Shown: positions 26,051-35,772 of the stretch, in pieces
How the letters are laid out: each line of letters begins with the position of its first letter
Position numbering within the stretch: position 1 is the first letter of the stretch
NCBI GenBank assembly: GCA_036555515.1
Contig: DATBLC010000185.1
Location: 1 to 64,000 of the forward strand
Source: DATACQ01 sp036555515
GTDB lineage: Bacteria; Desulfobacterota; Binatia; UBA9968
Length of the DNA stretch: 64,000 nt
Direction of reading: 5' to 3'
The notes under the pieces: model-generated
The model's input: only the letters and a program-made list of their open reading frames with translations
What the model was told of the DNA's origin: nothing
Databases searched by the model: none
Translations under genes and position numbers: made by a program

Positions 26051-27895
26051 TTAGACCTCCGGTTTCTCAGCCACGGCGTTTTGCCCGGCGATGAAACCCT
26101 GCGTCGTGCAGCGGCCCAGCCCATGCTGGTTGAAGCCGCCGGCCGATTCCCCGCCGCAGTAAAGCCCGGGGATAACCTGGCCGTTCATGTCCATTACCTG
26201 GCATTTCGAATTGATCCTGAGACCGTTGCGGCAATCGTGGACAAGCGGCGTGGACCAGGCCGCGTAAAACGGCGGGGTCTGAAACTTGTATTTCGGCGCC
26301 GGCTTTTCGAAATCCGCGTCTGCCCCGGAGTCGACAAAAGAGTTGTATCTCTTTACCGTCGCCTCCAATGTCGCGCCGTTCATGGGCCTTGCCTGATAGG
26401 GATTTTTAATCGCGGCGGCCAGCTCGCTAAGCGTATTGGCGCTGAAGAAATAACCATCCGGATCGACGTGGGGAGGTGTAACTTTCCACTTCTCCCGTTC
26501 CACGGCGTCCGCATCGAAGATCGCCCACACCGGGCCGGCGGAGTAATCGGGCGGCTGTGAGTACTCGTTCATCGCCACCGCGGCGTTAAAGAAATTGTAC
26601 TTGGAGGGAGTGTATTTGATGCTCGCGTTGTTACGATAATCGTTGGGCGTGTAGGGGTTGAATTCATTGTAGACGTTGCCGTGGGGATAATCACCTTTAG
26701 TCTCGTCATAAAATCTCTTGCCGACTTGATTCACCAATATCAGGTCGTGCCAGTCCTTCACGCTCAGGCCGGTGGCTTTCACCAACGGAAAAATGGGGAT
26801 CTCAAGCTCCCAGGTCATGTAATTGTACTTCGTCCCGAGCACCCGCTGGGTGCGAATGTTATCGCCGTTCTCCAAAATCTGGTTTGCGAAACCCCAGAGC
26901 GACGCGCCGATGGCCATGGCGGCCAGCTCACCGCTGCCATCCTGGTAAGTATAGGGTTCGCCGGCGACTTGCAGCACTTCTGTCAACCGTGGATCGAACA
27001 TGCGCCGGAAGTGCACGTTGCTGGTGCTGCCGCCGGTTGCGAGGATCACCGCCTTTTTGGCGCGGATGTTCATAGTCGGCTTGGTGCTGTCGATGTTGCC
27101 GTCGGAGCGGAAGCTGTTCAGCGGCGTCGACTGACCCGGCATGATTCTCGGCGTATATTCCGCCGTGATGCCGATCACTCTTCTCGTCTTCTGTTCCGAT
27201 GATTCGCGCACGAGGCTCGTCATTTTATAGTTCAAGAGAAACTTGACGCCCTTGGCGCGGGCGCTGTTTTCCAGCGGCCTGATGACACCGGTTCCGGGTC
27301 TGGCGTTTGGGCTCTCAAAACCCGCGCCTTTGGTCCAAAACGCATGATTCTCTCGCGGCGCCGAGTTGCCGAGATTATGGCCGCCCTGATTGTCCGGAGC
27401 GATGTCCTTGAACTTCACGCCGTTCTCGAGGAGGAATTCAAAAGTCGGCGCGCAATGATCGGCGAAGGCGCGCATTACCTCCCGGTCATTGTAGCGATAA
27501 TCCGGCCAGCCGTTGGGTTGGACGATGGTCCAGTCGGTGAGATCGCGGAAAACCACGTCGGGGGAATCTTCGATGCCATACTTTTTCTGCGCGCTGGTGC
27601 CGCCGCCGAGCGGGACATTGCCGCCGCTTATGATCGCATGCCCGCCGATGTCGTAATTCGCCTCAACAACAAGAACGGATGCCCCGCCATCGGCGGCCTT
27701 GATCGCCGCAGGAAGCCCCGCGGCGCCGGCGCCGATCACCACCACATCGGCTTCCAGGTCCCAGTTCGATGGAATTTTGCCGAACGCCGATCCCAGCGTG
27801 GCTGGGCCAAAACTATCGCCCGCACCCTCCGCAGTCGCCGTTGTCGTAATTAAATCTCGCCCAAATGGATCCTTCTTCCATTCCAACGGTGCCAT
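26051..27895 (-). CDS. FAD-dependent oxidoreductase (fumarate reductase/ketosteroid dehydrogenase flavoprotein family)
   Basis: This 614-residue flavoprotein has a dinucleotide site VVVIGAGAAGLPAAIKAA (GAGAAG at 55-60, Glu78 ending the second strand) and a C-terminal FAD segment GLYCGGESAGG followed by TTQGFIAGQNA. The family covers fumarate/urocanate reductases, 3-ketosteroid dehydrogenases and related enzymes; the substrate is not evident. No Tat signal is seen at the N-terminus. AAAGGAG precedes the ATG. The isochorismatase-fold gene starts 95 bp beyond its stop, and an inverted-repeat copy lies just upstream. Confidence 0.85.
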   Translation of the reverse strand: MAPLEWKKDPFGRDLITTTATAEGAGDSFGPATLGSAFGKIPSNWDLEADVVVIGAGAAGLPAAIKAADGGASVLVVEANYDIGGHAIISGGNVPLGGGTSAQKKYGIEDSPDVVFRDLTDWTIVQPNGWPDYRYNDREVMRAFADHCAPTFEFLLENGVKFKDIAPDNQGGHNLGNSAPRENHAFWTKGAGFESPNARPGTGVIRPLENSARAKGVKFLLNYKMTSLVRESSEQKTRRVIGITAEYTPRIMPGQSTPLNSFRSDGNIDSTKPTMNIRAKKAVILATGGSTSNVHFRRMFDPRLTEVLQVAGEPYTYQDGSGELAAMAIGASLWGFANQILENGDNIRTQRVLGTKYNYMTWELEIPIFPLVKATGLSVKDWHDLILVNQVGKRFYDETKGDYPHGNVYNEFNPYTPNDYRNNASIKYTPSKYNFFNAAVAMNEYSQPPDYSAGPVWAIFDADAVEREKWKVTPPHVDPDGYFFSANTLSELAAAIKNPYQARPMNGATLEATVKRYNSFVDSGADADFEKPAPKYKFQTPPFYAAWSTPLVHDCRNGLRINSKCQVMDMNGQVIPGLYCGGESAGGFNQHGLGRCTTQGFIAGQNAVAEKPEV

Positions 27896-27995
27896 ATTTC
27901 AACGCTCCTTTCGGCATATGTTCAGTCAGGCAAATTTTTTTATCTGATTTACATCTCATGAATGTGCTGGGACGGTCAAACGAATTTTGGCTTAC

Positions 27996-28132
27996 TAATG
28001 AGTTCGTTATTTAGAGACTATGTCACTAGTGTGCGACCGAGAGGCGAGACCTTCCGATCGCGGTCAATGGTTCTCTGCCATGCCGGCCACCACCCCGTCC
28101 TCTCCATAGGTGGAAATGCCCGCCGACAGGGC
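27996..28132 (-). repeat. Right copy of the long inverted repeat
   Basis: This is the reverse complement of positions 1-137 with four mismatches and no gaps. On the minus strand it carries the 3' end of a coding frame followed by a spacer, and lies upstream of the flavoprotein gene just as the left copy lies upstream of the decarboxylase-like gene. Confidence 0.95.
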
Positions 28133-28201
28133 CTGAAAACAACCTTTGCGCTCCTGTGCCCGCGCTCTCCAGGTCTCACCCCTCGGTCGCTGTTTGGTTA
28201 C
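28064..28201 (-). pseudogene. Remnant: 3' end of the gene whose tail is also at 1-69
   Basis: On the minus strand the frame ends KGCFQALSAGISTYGEDGVV then AGMAENH and TGA (28064-28066). The portion 28064-28132 is homologous to window positions 1-69. Upstream the frame meets a TGA after about 45 codons, and no start or full-length gene is present. The rest of the gap 27896-28525 holds a short GGGGTCTGACCCC palindrome near 28340 and nothing else recognised. Confidence 0.7.
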
Positions 28202-28525
28202 TCAATTGTGGACTCCTTTATAAGTGTCGTTGCGGCCGGGCCAAACTCAATAATCCTACCCTTCGTTGTCAATCCTACTGAGAACAGCACTTCCCTAATA
28301 GCAAGGCATTAAATCACGCGCAATGCGATGCGGACATTTGGGGTCTGACCCCTTCCCGTCGTTGCTGCGGCCAGGCGAATAAATTCCCAATGGAGAGGCC
28401 AATCGAAACAGCGATCGCGTGTGAATTGACAGCTCGGAAACCGCCGTAATATACCGGTAATGAAATGATGTGTTTATCATTTGCTGGTCGAGTCCGGTAG
28501 CTGGAACGGAAAGAAGGAGGCCGTT

Positions 28526-30007
28526 ATGAGCAAATGGAACGGATCTAAATCCGCTGATGTCCGCGCCCGCTTGAATCACCCCGTCATTGACACCGACGGC
28601 CACACGGTGGAACTCACACCGGTATTTTTCGACTACATCAAAGAGATCGGCGGCGCCGACATGGTCAACCGATACAAGCTCGCGGTCAGCAGCCGCGCCA
28701 ACAACCGCTGGATGCAGATGTCTGAAGAAGAGCGGCGCAACAGCCGCGCCACCTGTCCCCCCTGGTGGGCACGGCCGGCAAAGAATACGCTCGACCGCGC
28801 CACGGCTTCGCTGCCGCGCTTGCTGCATCGGCGCATGGATGAGCTAGGTATGGACTTCACGGTTCTTTATCCGACCTTTGGCTTGACCGAGCCGCCGCGC
28901 ATCGAAGCGGAAGAGGTGCGCCGCGCCGCTTGCCGTGCGCTGAACGCTTTTCATGCCGATATTTTTCGCGACTATGCAGACAGAATGACGCCCGTCGCGG
29001 TAATTCCGGTTCACACACCGCGGGAAGGAATCGAGGAATTGGAGTACGCCGTAAAGCAACAAGGCTTTAAGGCCGTCGTCATCTCCCACGTGGAACGATC
29101 CGTCCCGAAAGTCGCCGCCGAGCATCCAGAGCTTGCCGCCTACGTAAATTACCTGGATGTACTGGCCTTGGACAGCCCCTACGATTACGATCCGTTCTGG
29201 AAAAAGTGCGTGGAACTCAAAGTCGCAGTAACGACGCACTCGACGGGCCAGGGCTGGGGCAGCCGCCGTTCCGTTACCAACTACATGTACAATCACATCG
29301 GCCACTTCGGCGCGGCCGGCGAAGCGATGTGCAAGGCGTTGTTTTTCGGTGGAGTAACACGCCGGTTTCCGAGCTTGAAGTTTGCGTTTCTGGAAGGCGG
29401 CGTGAGCTGGGCTTGCAGCCTCTACGCCGATATCGTCGGCCACTGGAAGAAGCGCAACGCCAAAGCGGTCCATGCTCTCGATCCGGCGAGTATGGATCGC
29501 GGGCTCATGAAAAGACTCATTGCCGAGCACGGTGATGACAGAATGAAGTCCAAGCTCGATGACATCATGCAGTGGTTCGGCCAGCCGCAGCGCCATCCCA
29601 AAGTGCTCGACGACTGGTCTCTGTGCCGCGCCGAAACGCTGGAGGATTTGCGTGATCTGTTTATTCCGAATTTTTACTTTGGCTGCGAAGCCGACGATCC
29701 CATGGCCGCCTGGGCCTTCAATGCGAAAATCAACCCGATGGGCGCGCGCCTAAAGGCGATGATGAGCTCGGACATCGGCCACTGGGATGTGACCGATATG
29801 AAAGAAGTCGTGCAGGAGGCATACGAGCTGGTCGAGGACAGAATCATGAGCGAGGAAGACTTTTGCGATTTTACGTTTGCCAATCCGGCGACTTTATACG
29901 CCGCCATGAATCCGGATTTTTTCACAGGCACAGTCTGCGAAGCGGCCGTGAATCGATTGATGAACAGGGGTGCGGGCATGACGCGGAACCACGCGCCGGC
30001 TGCATAA
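28526..30007 (+). CDS. Metal-dependent hydrolase, amidohydrolase-2 (ACMSD-like) family
   Basis: GAAGGAGG at about 28513-28520 sets the ATG at 28526 (493 residues), although the frame opens 15 codons earlier. HPVIDTDGHTVEL near residues 18-30 is the N-terminal metal motif of TIM-barrel amidohydrolase-2 proteins. Later conserved points are MDELGMDFTVLYPTFGL, AVTTHSTGQGW, and LKFAFLEGGVSW. Members decarboxylate or hydrolyse aromatic acids (ACMSD, gamma-resorcylate decarboxylase). The window's decarboxylase-like and flavoprotein genes would fit an aromatic-compound context, but no pathway can be drawn. Confidence 0.85.
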   Translation: MSKWNGSKSADVRARLNHPVIDTDGHTVELTPVFFDYIKEIGGADMVNRYKLAVSSRANNRWMQMSEEERRNSRATCPPWWARPAKNTLDRATASLPRLLHRRMDELGMDFTVLYPTFGLTEPPRIEAEEVRRAACRALNAFHADIFRDYADRMTPVAVIPVHTPREGIEELEYAVKQQGFKAVVISHVERSVPKVAAEHPELAAYVNYLDVLALDSPYDYDPFWKKCVELKVAVTTHSTGQGWGSRRSVTNYMYNHIGHFGAAGEAMCKALFFGGVTRRFPSLKFAFLEGGVSWACSLYADIVGHWKKRNAKAVHALDPASMDRGLMKRLIAEHGDDRMKSKLDDIMQWFGQPQRHPKVLDDWSLCRAETLEDLRDLFIPNFYFGCEADDPMAAWAFNAKINPMGARLKAMMSSDIGHWDVTDMKEVVQEAYELVEDRIMSEEDFCDFTFANPATLYAAMNPDFFTGTVCEAAVNRLMNRGAGMTRNHAPAA

Positions 30008-30064
30008 GACCGCTGCCCGGCGGAACCATTCAAACCGTCTCACAAGGCGATAGTCCGCAGACAA

Positions 30065-30339
30065 TTGAACCCGGATTCCGCAGTTAGACTGAGGAAACGG
30101 CAAGCGAGGTGGAACCCTGGAGTAGCGAAGGCGTCCAACTGTAAATTTCAAAGTCGTTTTTGCGCTTTCGCACTTCGTTGTTACGAGCTTTAACGTGCCG
30201 TGAAGCACCGTTGCTCGATATCTGCTCAGAGACAGACGGCATCTCTGCCACAGGCGGATCAGCCTTCGGCTGAGACTTTGCTACGGAAGGGTTGCGCCTC
30301 GCGCTTCCTGTCGAGTGCAACTGCGCAATCCGGGTTGAA
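30065..30339 (+). mobile_element. MITE-like element, copy C (275 bp, long class)
   Basis: It starts TTGAACCCGGATTCCGCAGT and ends CTGCGCAATCCGGGTTGAA. Same orientation as copy A, with the same insert CAGGCGGATCAGCCTTCGGC. It fills most of the gap between the amidohydrolase and thiD; its right end is 15 bp before the thiD start codon, so it may supply or alter thiD's leader. Confidence 0.85.
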
Positions 30340-30354
30340 GTTCAATAACCGGTT

Positions 30355-31155
30355 ATGGCGATTCACAAAGCTCTTACGATTGCAGGGTCCGACTCCGGCG
30401 GCGGCGCCGGCATTCAAGCAGACTTGAAAACCTTTGCCGCGTTGGGCGTTTATGGAACCTCAGCGATCACCGCGATCACGGCGCAGAATACGGTCAGGGT
30501 GACAGCGATCCTGGCATTGAGTCCGCAAATGGTTGCGGCTCAGATCGATGCGGTGATTACGGACATCGGCGCGCACGCGCTCAAAACGGGCATGCTTGCC
30601 AACGCGAAGATCATCGAAACCGTGGTGAAAAAGATTCAGGAACATCGCCTGAGAAACCTGGTGGTGGATCCGGTGATGGTCGCCACCTCCGGTGATCTAT
30701 TAATTAAGAAAAATGCCGTGGCCGCCCTGCGCTCACGGCTGATTCCGCTCGCCGCCGTGGTCACCCCCAATATTCCAGAGGCCGAAGAGCTTACCGGTAT
30801 GGCGCTGCGCACTTCCGAAGACATCGAAGAATCAGCAAGGCAAATCGTCGCGATGGGGGCAAAATCCGTAGTCATCAAGGGCGGCCATCGCGCGGGGCCC
30901 GCCGTGGATCTGTATTACGACGGCAAGAAATTCATCGCGTTCTATGCGCCGCGCATTCGCACCAAAAACACCCACGGCACCGGCTGCACATTCTCGGCAG
31001 CCATCGCCGCCTATCTCGCTAGAGGGGAAAAGGTCGAGCGCGCCGTTGACCTTTCCAAGAAATACATCACCGCCGCTATCACCAAAGCATTTGCCGTTGG
31101 CTCCGGCCATGGTCCGGTGCATCACTTCCATCGCTTTTGGGCGCAGCGAAGCTAA
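30355..31155 (+). CDS. thiD: Hydroxymethylpyrimidine/phosphomethylpyrimidine kinase
   Basis: The 266-residue product is a clear ThiD of the ribokinase superfamily, which phosphorylates HMP and HMP-P in thiamine synthesis. It shows TIAGSDSGGGAGIQADLKTF at the N-terminus, MVATSGDLLI, and the GTGCTFSAAIA anion-hole motif with the catalytic Cys near residue 211. No other thiamine genes adjoin and no TPP riboswitch is seen upstream, where a MITE-like element sits instead. It converges with pyrF, 45 bp away. Confidence 0.95.
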   Translation: MAIHKALTIAGSDSGGGAGIQADLKTFAALGVYGTSAITAITAQNTVRVTAILALSPQMVAAQIDAVITDIGAHALKTGMLANAKIIETVVKKIQEHRLRNLVVDPVMVATSGDLLIKKNAVAALRSRLIPLAAVVTPNIPEAEELTGMALRTSEDIEESARQIVAMGAKSVVIKGGHRAGPAVDLYYDGKKFIAFYAPRIRTKNTHGTGCTFSAAIAAYLARGEKVERAVDLSKKYITAAITKAFAVGSGHGPVHHFHRFWAQRS

Positions 31156-31200
31156 AGATTCCAGAATTGAGCGGGAAATTTTCCGGAGCCGACTGATCAG

Positions 31201-31956
31201 TTACTTGCCGGCTTGTTCCATTTCAGCGACGATGTTTCGCGCCGCGGCGATGGGATCTCTTGCTTCGAGAATCGGCCGGCCGACGACGATATAATCGACG
31301 CCGGCGCGCACAGCTTGCCCGGGCGTCATCACGCGCTGCTGGTCATTGCGCTTTGAATCGGTGGGCCGGATGCCGGGACTGACGATGACGAAGTGCCGAC
31401 CGCAAGCTTCGCGAATGTCCCCGACCTCCTGGGGCGAGGCCACCACGCCGTCCATGCCCGCTTCTTTGGTCAGGAGCGCCAGACGGACCACCTGGTCCGC
31501 GACTTTGCCGTCGACGCCGACTCGCTTGAGATCATCCTGGTTCAAGCTCGTCAGCACTGTCACAGCAAGCATGATAGGTTTGCGGCGTTTTTCCTGGCGG
31601 CAAACGCGTTCCACTTCCTTGACTGTCAAGCGCATCATTTCCAAGCTTCCAGATGCATGCACGTTGAACATCTTGACGCCCATGCGCGTCGCTTCGATGG
31701 CCGCTTTGGCAACGGTGTTGGGAATATCGTGAAACTTGAGGTCGAGAAAAATTTCACCGCCCAGTTCCTGAATCAACCGGACGGCTTGCGGGCCGGCGTG
31801 GGTAAACAGCTGCTTGCCGATCTTGAACATGCCCACCTCTCTGGCAAGCAACCGAACCAGTTCTTGCGCCTGATCGAGGCTGTCGATGTCGAGCGCCGTA
31901 ATCAACCGCTCGCGCATCGAGCCCCGCGTGCGCACCAGCTCAAGGTTGGAGGCCAT
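31201..31956 (-). CDS. pyrF: Orotidine 5'-phosphate decarboxylase
   Basis: This cytosolic enzyme converts OMP to UMP. The motif EIFLDLKFHDIPNTV carries the catalytic Asp/Lys pair; LITALDID at the start and VGRPILEARDPIAAA at the phosphate site are also typical. It starts 4 bp after the proS stop, so it is the last gene of the housekeeping run. An internal ATG at 31917 (MRERLITALD) is a plausible alternative start, since the first 13 residues are not conserved. Confidence 0.95.
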   Translation of the reverse strand: MASNLELVRTRGSMRERLITALDIDSLDQAQELVRLLAREVGMFKIGKQLFTHAGPQAVRLIQELGGEIFLDLKFHDIPNTVAKAAIEATRMGVKMFNVHASGSLEMMRLTVKEVERVCRQEKRRKPIMLAVTVLTSLNQDDLKRVGVDGKVADQVVRLALLTKEAGMDGVVASPQEVGDIREACGRHFVIVSPGIRPTDSKRNDQQRVMTPGQAVRAGVDYIVVGRPILEARDPIAAARNIVAEMEQAGK

Positions 31957-31959
31957 GCT

Positions 31960-33687
31960 TCATGTTCCCGACGATTCGGTGATAAGTCTGCCAATCCGCT
32001 GCGCCGCTTCGCCGACGGGTAAATCTTCGCTCTTGCCGCTGCGCCGCCAGCGCAGTTCCACGCAGCCTTTTTCGAGTCCTTTCGCGCCCACTGTGACGCG
32101 CAGCGGGATGCCAATCAGGTCGGCATCCTTGAATTTGACTCCGGGCCTTTCATCGCGGTCATCCAACAGTACCTCGACGCGGTGATTTTGTAGTTCCCGA
32201 TACAGGCTTTCGCAAACCTCTTGGAGTGACTTGTCTTTGTAATTGATCGGCAGCAGCAAGACTTGAAACGGCGCGATTGAAAAAGGCCAGATGATGCCGT
32301 TGGCGTCGTGGTTCTGCTCGATGGCCGCAGCTACCAGGCGGCTAATGCCGATGCCGTAACAACCCATTTCAATGGGACGCTCCCGTCCTTCGGCGTCGAG
32401 ATAGGTCGCGCCCATGGCCTGACTGTATTTCGTACCAAGATAGAAAACCTGGCCCACTTCAATGCCGCGATGAATTTCCAAAGCGCCGCCCTCGCACCGT
32501 GGACAGGGGTCGCCGGCCCTGGCCAGCCGCAGATCGGCAAAGGCAGAGGGCGTAAAATCGCGCTCCTGGTCGACGTGAATATAATGGACGTCGGCCTCGT
32601 TCGCCCCGGTGGCCGCGCCTTGCATCCCCTGGATCGCCAGATCCGCGACGACTCGAAGTTTCATGCCGATGGGTCCCAGAGACCCCGGCGCCGCTTGGGT
32701 CGCCGCGCGCACCGCGGCATCGTCGGCCAGAGCAACGTCGCCGCAACCCAACAGGGTTCTCAGTTTAATTTCATTGACCTCATGGTCGCCGCGCACGAGA
32801 ACGGCCACGAGCTCATTGGCGTCGGTTTTATAAACAAGAGTCTTGATGAACTTATGCGCCGGGAGCTTTAGAAACTCCGCCACCTCGGCGACGCTCTTCT
32901 TGCCCGGGGTCGCCATCTTCGCCAATTTAGGCGACTGCGTTGACATATCACGGCCTTCCGGCAGCCGGTGTCTGATTTCGGCTTTCTCGACGTTGGCGGC
33001 GTACTCGCATTTGCTGCAGCTGACAATCGCGTCTTCGCCCGACTCCGCCAGCACTTGGAATTCGTGGGACAGGCTGCCGCCGATGGCGCCGGTATCGGCT
33101 TCCACGGGGCGGAATCGCAGACCAAAGCGGGAAAAAATTCGCTTGTAGGTCTGAAACATATTTTCGTACTCGCGCCGGCAATCTTCAATGTCCGCGTGAA
33201 AACTGTACGCGTCCTTCATGATGAATTCCCGGCAACGCATCAAGCCGAAGCGCGGGCGCACTTCATCGCGAAACTTGGTTTGAATCTGATAAAGATTAAC
33301 GGGCAGTTCGCGGTAGGAACGCACGACGCGGCGCACGATATCGGTGATGATTTCCTCGTGGGTCGGGCCGAGACAGAAATTTCTCTCATGGCGGTCCTTG
33401 AAACGCAGCAGTTCCTTGCCGTACATTTCCCAGCGGCCGCTTTCCTGCCACAACTCAGCCGGAGCGCAAACCGGCATAAGCAATTCCTGCGCTCCGGCGC
33501 GGTTCATTTCCTCGCGCACGATCTGTTCGATCTTGCGAATCACTTTCAAAGCGAGGGGGAAGTAATCGTAAATGCCCCGGCTGACCTGGCGGACGAAACC
33601 GGCGCGCACGAGCAGTTTGTGGCTGACCACTTCGGCGTCCGCCGGATCTTCCTTGAGCGTCGGTATAAGAGTCTTGCTCCAGCGCAT
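31960..33687 (-). CDS. proS: Prolyl-tRNA synthetase (bacterial type)
   Basis: At 575 residues this is the long bacterial class II ProRS with an editing (INS) insertion between motifs 2 and 3. Visible parts include GIYDYFPLALKVIRKIEQIV, the FCLGPTHEEIITDI motif, the VRPRFGLMRCREFIMKDAYS region and a C-terminal anticodon-binding domain. It charges tRNA-Pro in the cytosol. pyrF follows after 4 bp and ispG precedes by 41 bp, so co-transcription is likely. Confidence 0.97.
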   Translation of the reverse strand: MRWSKTLIPTLKEDPADAEVVSHKLLVRAGFVRQVSRGIYDYFPLALKVIRKIEQIVREEMNRAGAQELLMPVCAPAELWQESGRWEMYGKELLRFKDRHERNFCLGPTHEEIITDIVRRVVRSYRELPVNLYQIQTKFRDEVRPRFGLMRCREFIMKDAYSFHADIEDCRREYENMFQTYKRIFSRFGLRFRPVEADTGAIGGSLSHEFQVLAESGEDAIVSCSKCEYAANVEKAEIRHRLPEGRDMSTQSPKLAKMATPGKKSVAEVAEFLKLPAHKFIKTLVYKTDANELVAVLVRGDHEVNEIKLRTLLGCGDVALADDAAVRAATQAAPGSLGPIGMKLRVVADLAIQGMQGAATGANEADVHYIHVDQERDFTPSAFADLRLARAGDPCPRCEGGALEIHRGIEVGQVFYLGTKYSQAMGATYLDAEGRERPIEMGCYGIGISRLVAAAIEQNHDANGIIWPFSIAPFQVLLLPINYKDKSLQEVCESLYRELQNHRVEVLLDDRDERPGVKFKDADLIGIPLRVTVGAKGLEKGCVELRWRRSGKSEDLPVGEAAQRIGRLITESSGT

Positions 33688-33728
33688 GGCTTTGTGTCGA
33701 ACTGAATTGCTTTTGGGAAAGAAATGGA

Positions 33729-34826
33729 TCAGGCTTCCGCCGCCGATGCCTGTACCGTCTGTTTTTCAGCGGCAAACTTCTTGACTTCTTCCATGAGCGC
33801 ATCGACGATCTGTGTTTCCGGCACCTTGCGAATGACCTCACCTCTTTTGAAGATGAGACCGATGCCTTTGCCGCCGGCGACTCCGAGATCGGCGGCGCGC
33901 GCTTCGCCCGGACCATTCACCTCGCAACCCATAACCGCTACGTGGATATTTAAATTGCTGTAGGGCAACATGCGCTCTTCAACGGCTTTGGCGAGGCCGA
34001 CGAGATCGACGTCGGCGCGGCCGCAGGAGGGACAGGCGACAAACGTCATGCCTTCTTTTCTAAGTTTAAGAGCTTTGAGAATCTCGATGCCTACGCGCAC
34101 TTCTTCCACTGGATCGGCGGCGAGAGAAACGCGAATGGTATCGCCGATGCCTTCGGCGAGAAGCGTTCCCAACCCCACTGCGGATTTGATTGTCCCTACC
34201 GTCGGCGTGCCCGCCTCGGTGACGCCCAGATGGAAAGGATAATCGACCTTGTCCGCAAGCATGCGGTACGCCTCGATCATCATCAACGGGTCGGAGGCTT
34301 TCAGCGAGATTTTTATTTCGTTGTAGCCCACCTCTTCGAGAATTCGGATGTGGCGTAAGCCGCTTTCGACCATCCCTGCCGCCGTAGGCCCGTTGTATTT
34401 CTGCAACAAATCCTTTTCCAGCGATCCGGCATTGACGCCGATGCGAATGGGTATTTGACGCTCGGAAGCGGCGCGGACGACCTCTTCAACATACTTCCGG
34501 GCGCCGATGTTGCCGGGATTGAGCCTGAGACCATCGACCCCTTGCTCGATGGCTATGAGCGCGAGCTTGTAGTTGAAGTGAATGTCCGCCACCAGCGGAA
34601 TGCGAATTTTCTTCTTGATCGCGCCGAGCTGTTCCGCCGCCTCGCGCACCGGCACCGCGCAGCGCACGACCTCACATCCCGCGGCTTCCAGGTCCCATAT
34701 CTGCTGCACGGTGGCGCCGACGTCGCGGGTATCGGTCTTGGTCATCGACTGAACGGTGACCGGCGCGTCGCCGCCCACTTTGACCTTGCCCAGCTGAATC
34801 TGCCTGGTTTTGCGTCGTTGTATCAC
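33729..34826 (-). CDS. ispG: 4-hydroxy-3-methylbut-2-enyl diphosphate synthase (flavodoxin)
   Basis: IspG (GcpE) catalyses the penultimate step of the MEP isoprenoid pathway with a [4Fe-4S] cluster. The barrel domain has PLVADIHFNYKLAL and GLRLNPGNIG. The C-terminal cluster ligands are visible in VACPSCGR and MGCEVNGPGEA. At 365 residues it is the short bacterial form. It is followed closely by proS, an adjacency known in several proteobacteria. Confidence 0.97.
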   Translation of the reverse strand: MIQRRKTRQIQLGKVKVGGDAPVTVQSMTKTDTRDVGATVQQIWDLEAAGCEVVRCAVPVREAAEQLGAIKKKIRIPLVADIHFNYKLALIAIEQGVDGLRLNPGNIGARKYVEEVVRAASERQIPIRIGVNAGSLEKDLLQKYNGPTAAGMVESGLRHIRILEEVGYNEIKISLKASDPLMMIEAYRMLADKVDYPFHLGVTEAGTPTVGTIKSAVGLGTLLAEGIGDTIRVSLAADPVEEVRVGIEILKALKLRKEGMTFVACPSCGRADVDLVGLAKAVEERMLPYSNLNIHVAVMGCEVNGPGEARAADLGVAGGKGIGLIFKRGEVIRKVPETQIVDALMEEVKKFAAEKQTVQASAAEA

Positions 34827-34987
34827 GAGGACACTATAAATAAGCGGCGGGAGCCGGTCAATCTGAAGCTATGGCCGCGGCGACGATGGCTTTAAAGTTC
34901 GACTTGAAAGACTTCGGATTCTGGAGTTTCGGGTTCACGGGTCCGAGTCCGAAACCTTAAACTTTGAGCATTGAACCTTGAACTTTC

Positions 34988-35749
34988 CTATTTCACTTGC
35001 TTTTCCGCTACCTTATTCGCCGAGGCGGGCTTGGGATCGTCTTTTTTCCGGCGATCGCCCTCGGGAATGATGAGCAAGCGGCGGTAGGAGCCCTGACCGA
35101 GGCTCCTGGTTGTCACCCAGGGATCATCTTGGAGCGCGGCGTGAATGATCCGGCGGTCCGCCGCGCTCAGCGCGTCAACGGTCACGGTCTTACGCTGCCG
35201 TTTCGCTTTTTCGCCCAATCGCAGCGCCATGTCTTGCAGGGTTTTGCGCCGGCGCTCCCGATAATTCTCGATATCGACGACGATATGGGGTCCGTCCCCG
35301 GCCGGGCGCTCGCCGGCGATGCGTATGACAAGATATTCCAGAGCTTCCAAGGTTTGGCCTTTGCGGCCGATCAGCAGGGCATTATTGTCGGCGCGCACAT
35401 CGAGAACGATTTCATCGCCGGCTTCACCGGCTTTCATCTCAACCGCAGCCGGAATGCCCATTAACCTGAGGATTTCCGCCAACGCCGTCCTGGCCTTCTC
35501 TGCCGTCGCCGCAAACTCTCCGGCGGCCGGCGGGCTGGCTTTTGATCCCTCATCGCGAGACTCCGGTGTGACCGACGCTCTTCTAAGGGTGGCGCGGATC
35601 CGCGCCTTTTGAGCGCCGAAGCCAAAGATGCCCTTGCGCCCTTCGGACAATATGTCCACCGTTACATTTTCCCGCCCCACGCCAAGGGTCTTGAGAGCGT
35701 TGCTTATAGCGTCGTCGATGGTCTCACCGTCAGTCTCCACGAAGTCCAT
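34988..35749 (-). CDS. khpB: RNA-binding protein Jag/KhpB
   Basis: The 253-residue product shows the three Jag parts in order: a Jag-N domain (about 1-50, with RKGIFGFGAQKARI), a KH domain around LLIGRKGQTLEALEYLVIR, and a C-terminal R3H domain (LSAADRRIIHAALQDDPWVT). Between the first two is an Ala/Glu-rich linker. It lies directly after yidC, its usual neighbour. A 160-bp gap to ispG (34827-34987) includes short TTGAACC repeats. Confidence 0.93.
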   Translation of the reverse strand: MDFVETDGETIDDAISNALKTLGVGRENVTVDILSEGRKGIFGFGAQKARIRATLRRASVTPESRDEGSKASPPAAGEFAATAEKARTALAEILRLMGIPAAVEMKAGEAGDEIVLDVRADNNALLIGRKGQTLEALEYLVIRIAGERPAGDGPHIVVDIENYRERRRKTLQDMALRLGEKAKRQRKTVTVDALSAADRRIIHAALQDDPWVTTRSLGQGSYRRLLIIPEGDRRKKDDPKPASANKVAEKQVK

Positions 35750-35772
35750 AAACCCAACCTTTCTCCCCGAGC

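Noticed and set aside
28844..29596. 250-codon frame opposite the amidohydrolase
   Set aside because: Antisense of a gene with conserved metal-site motifs.
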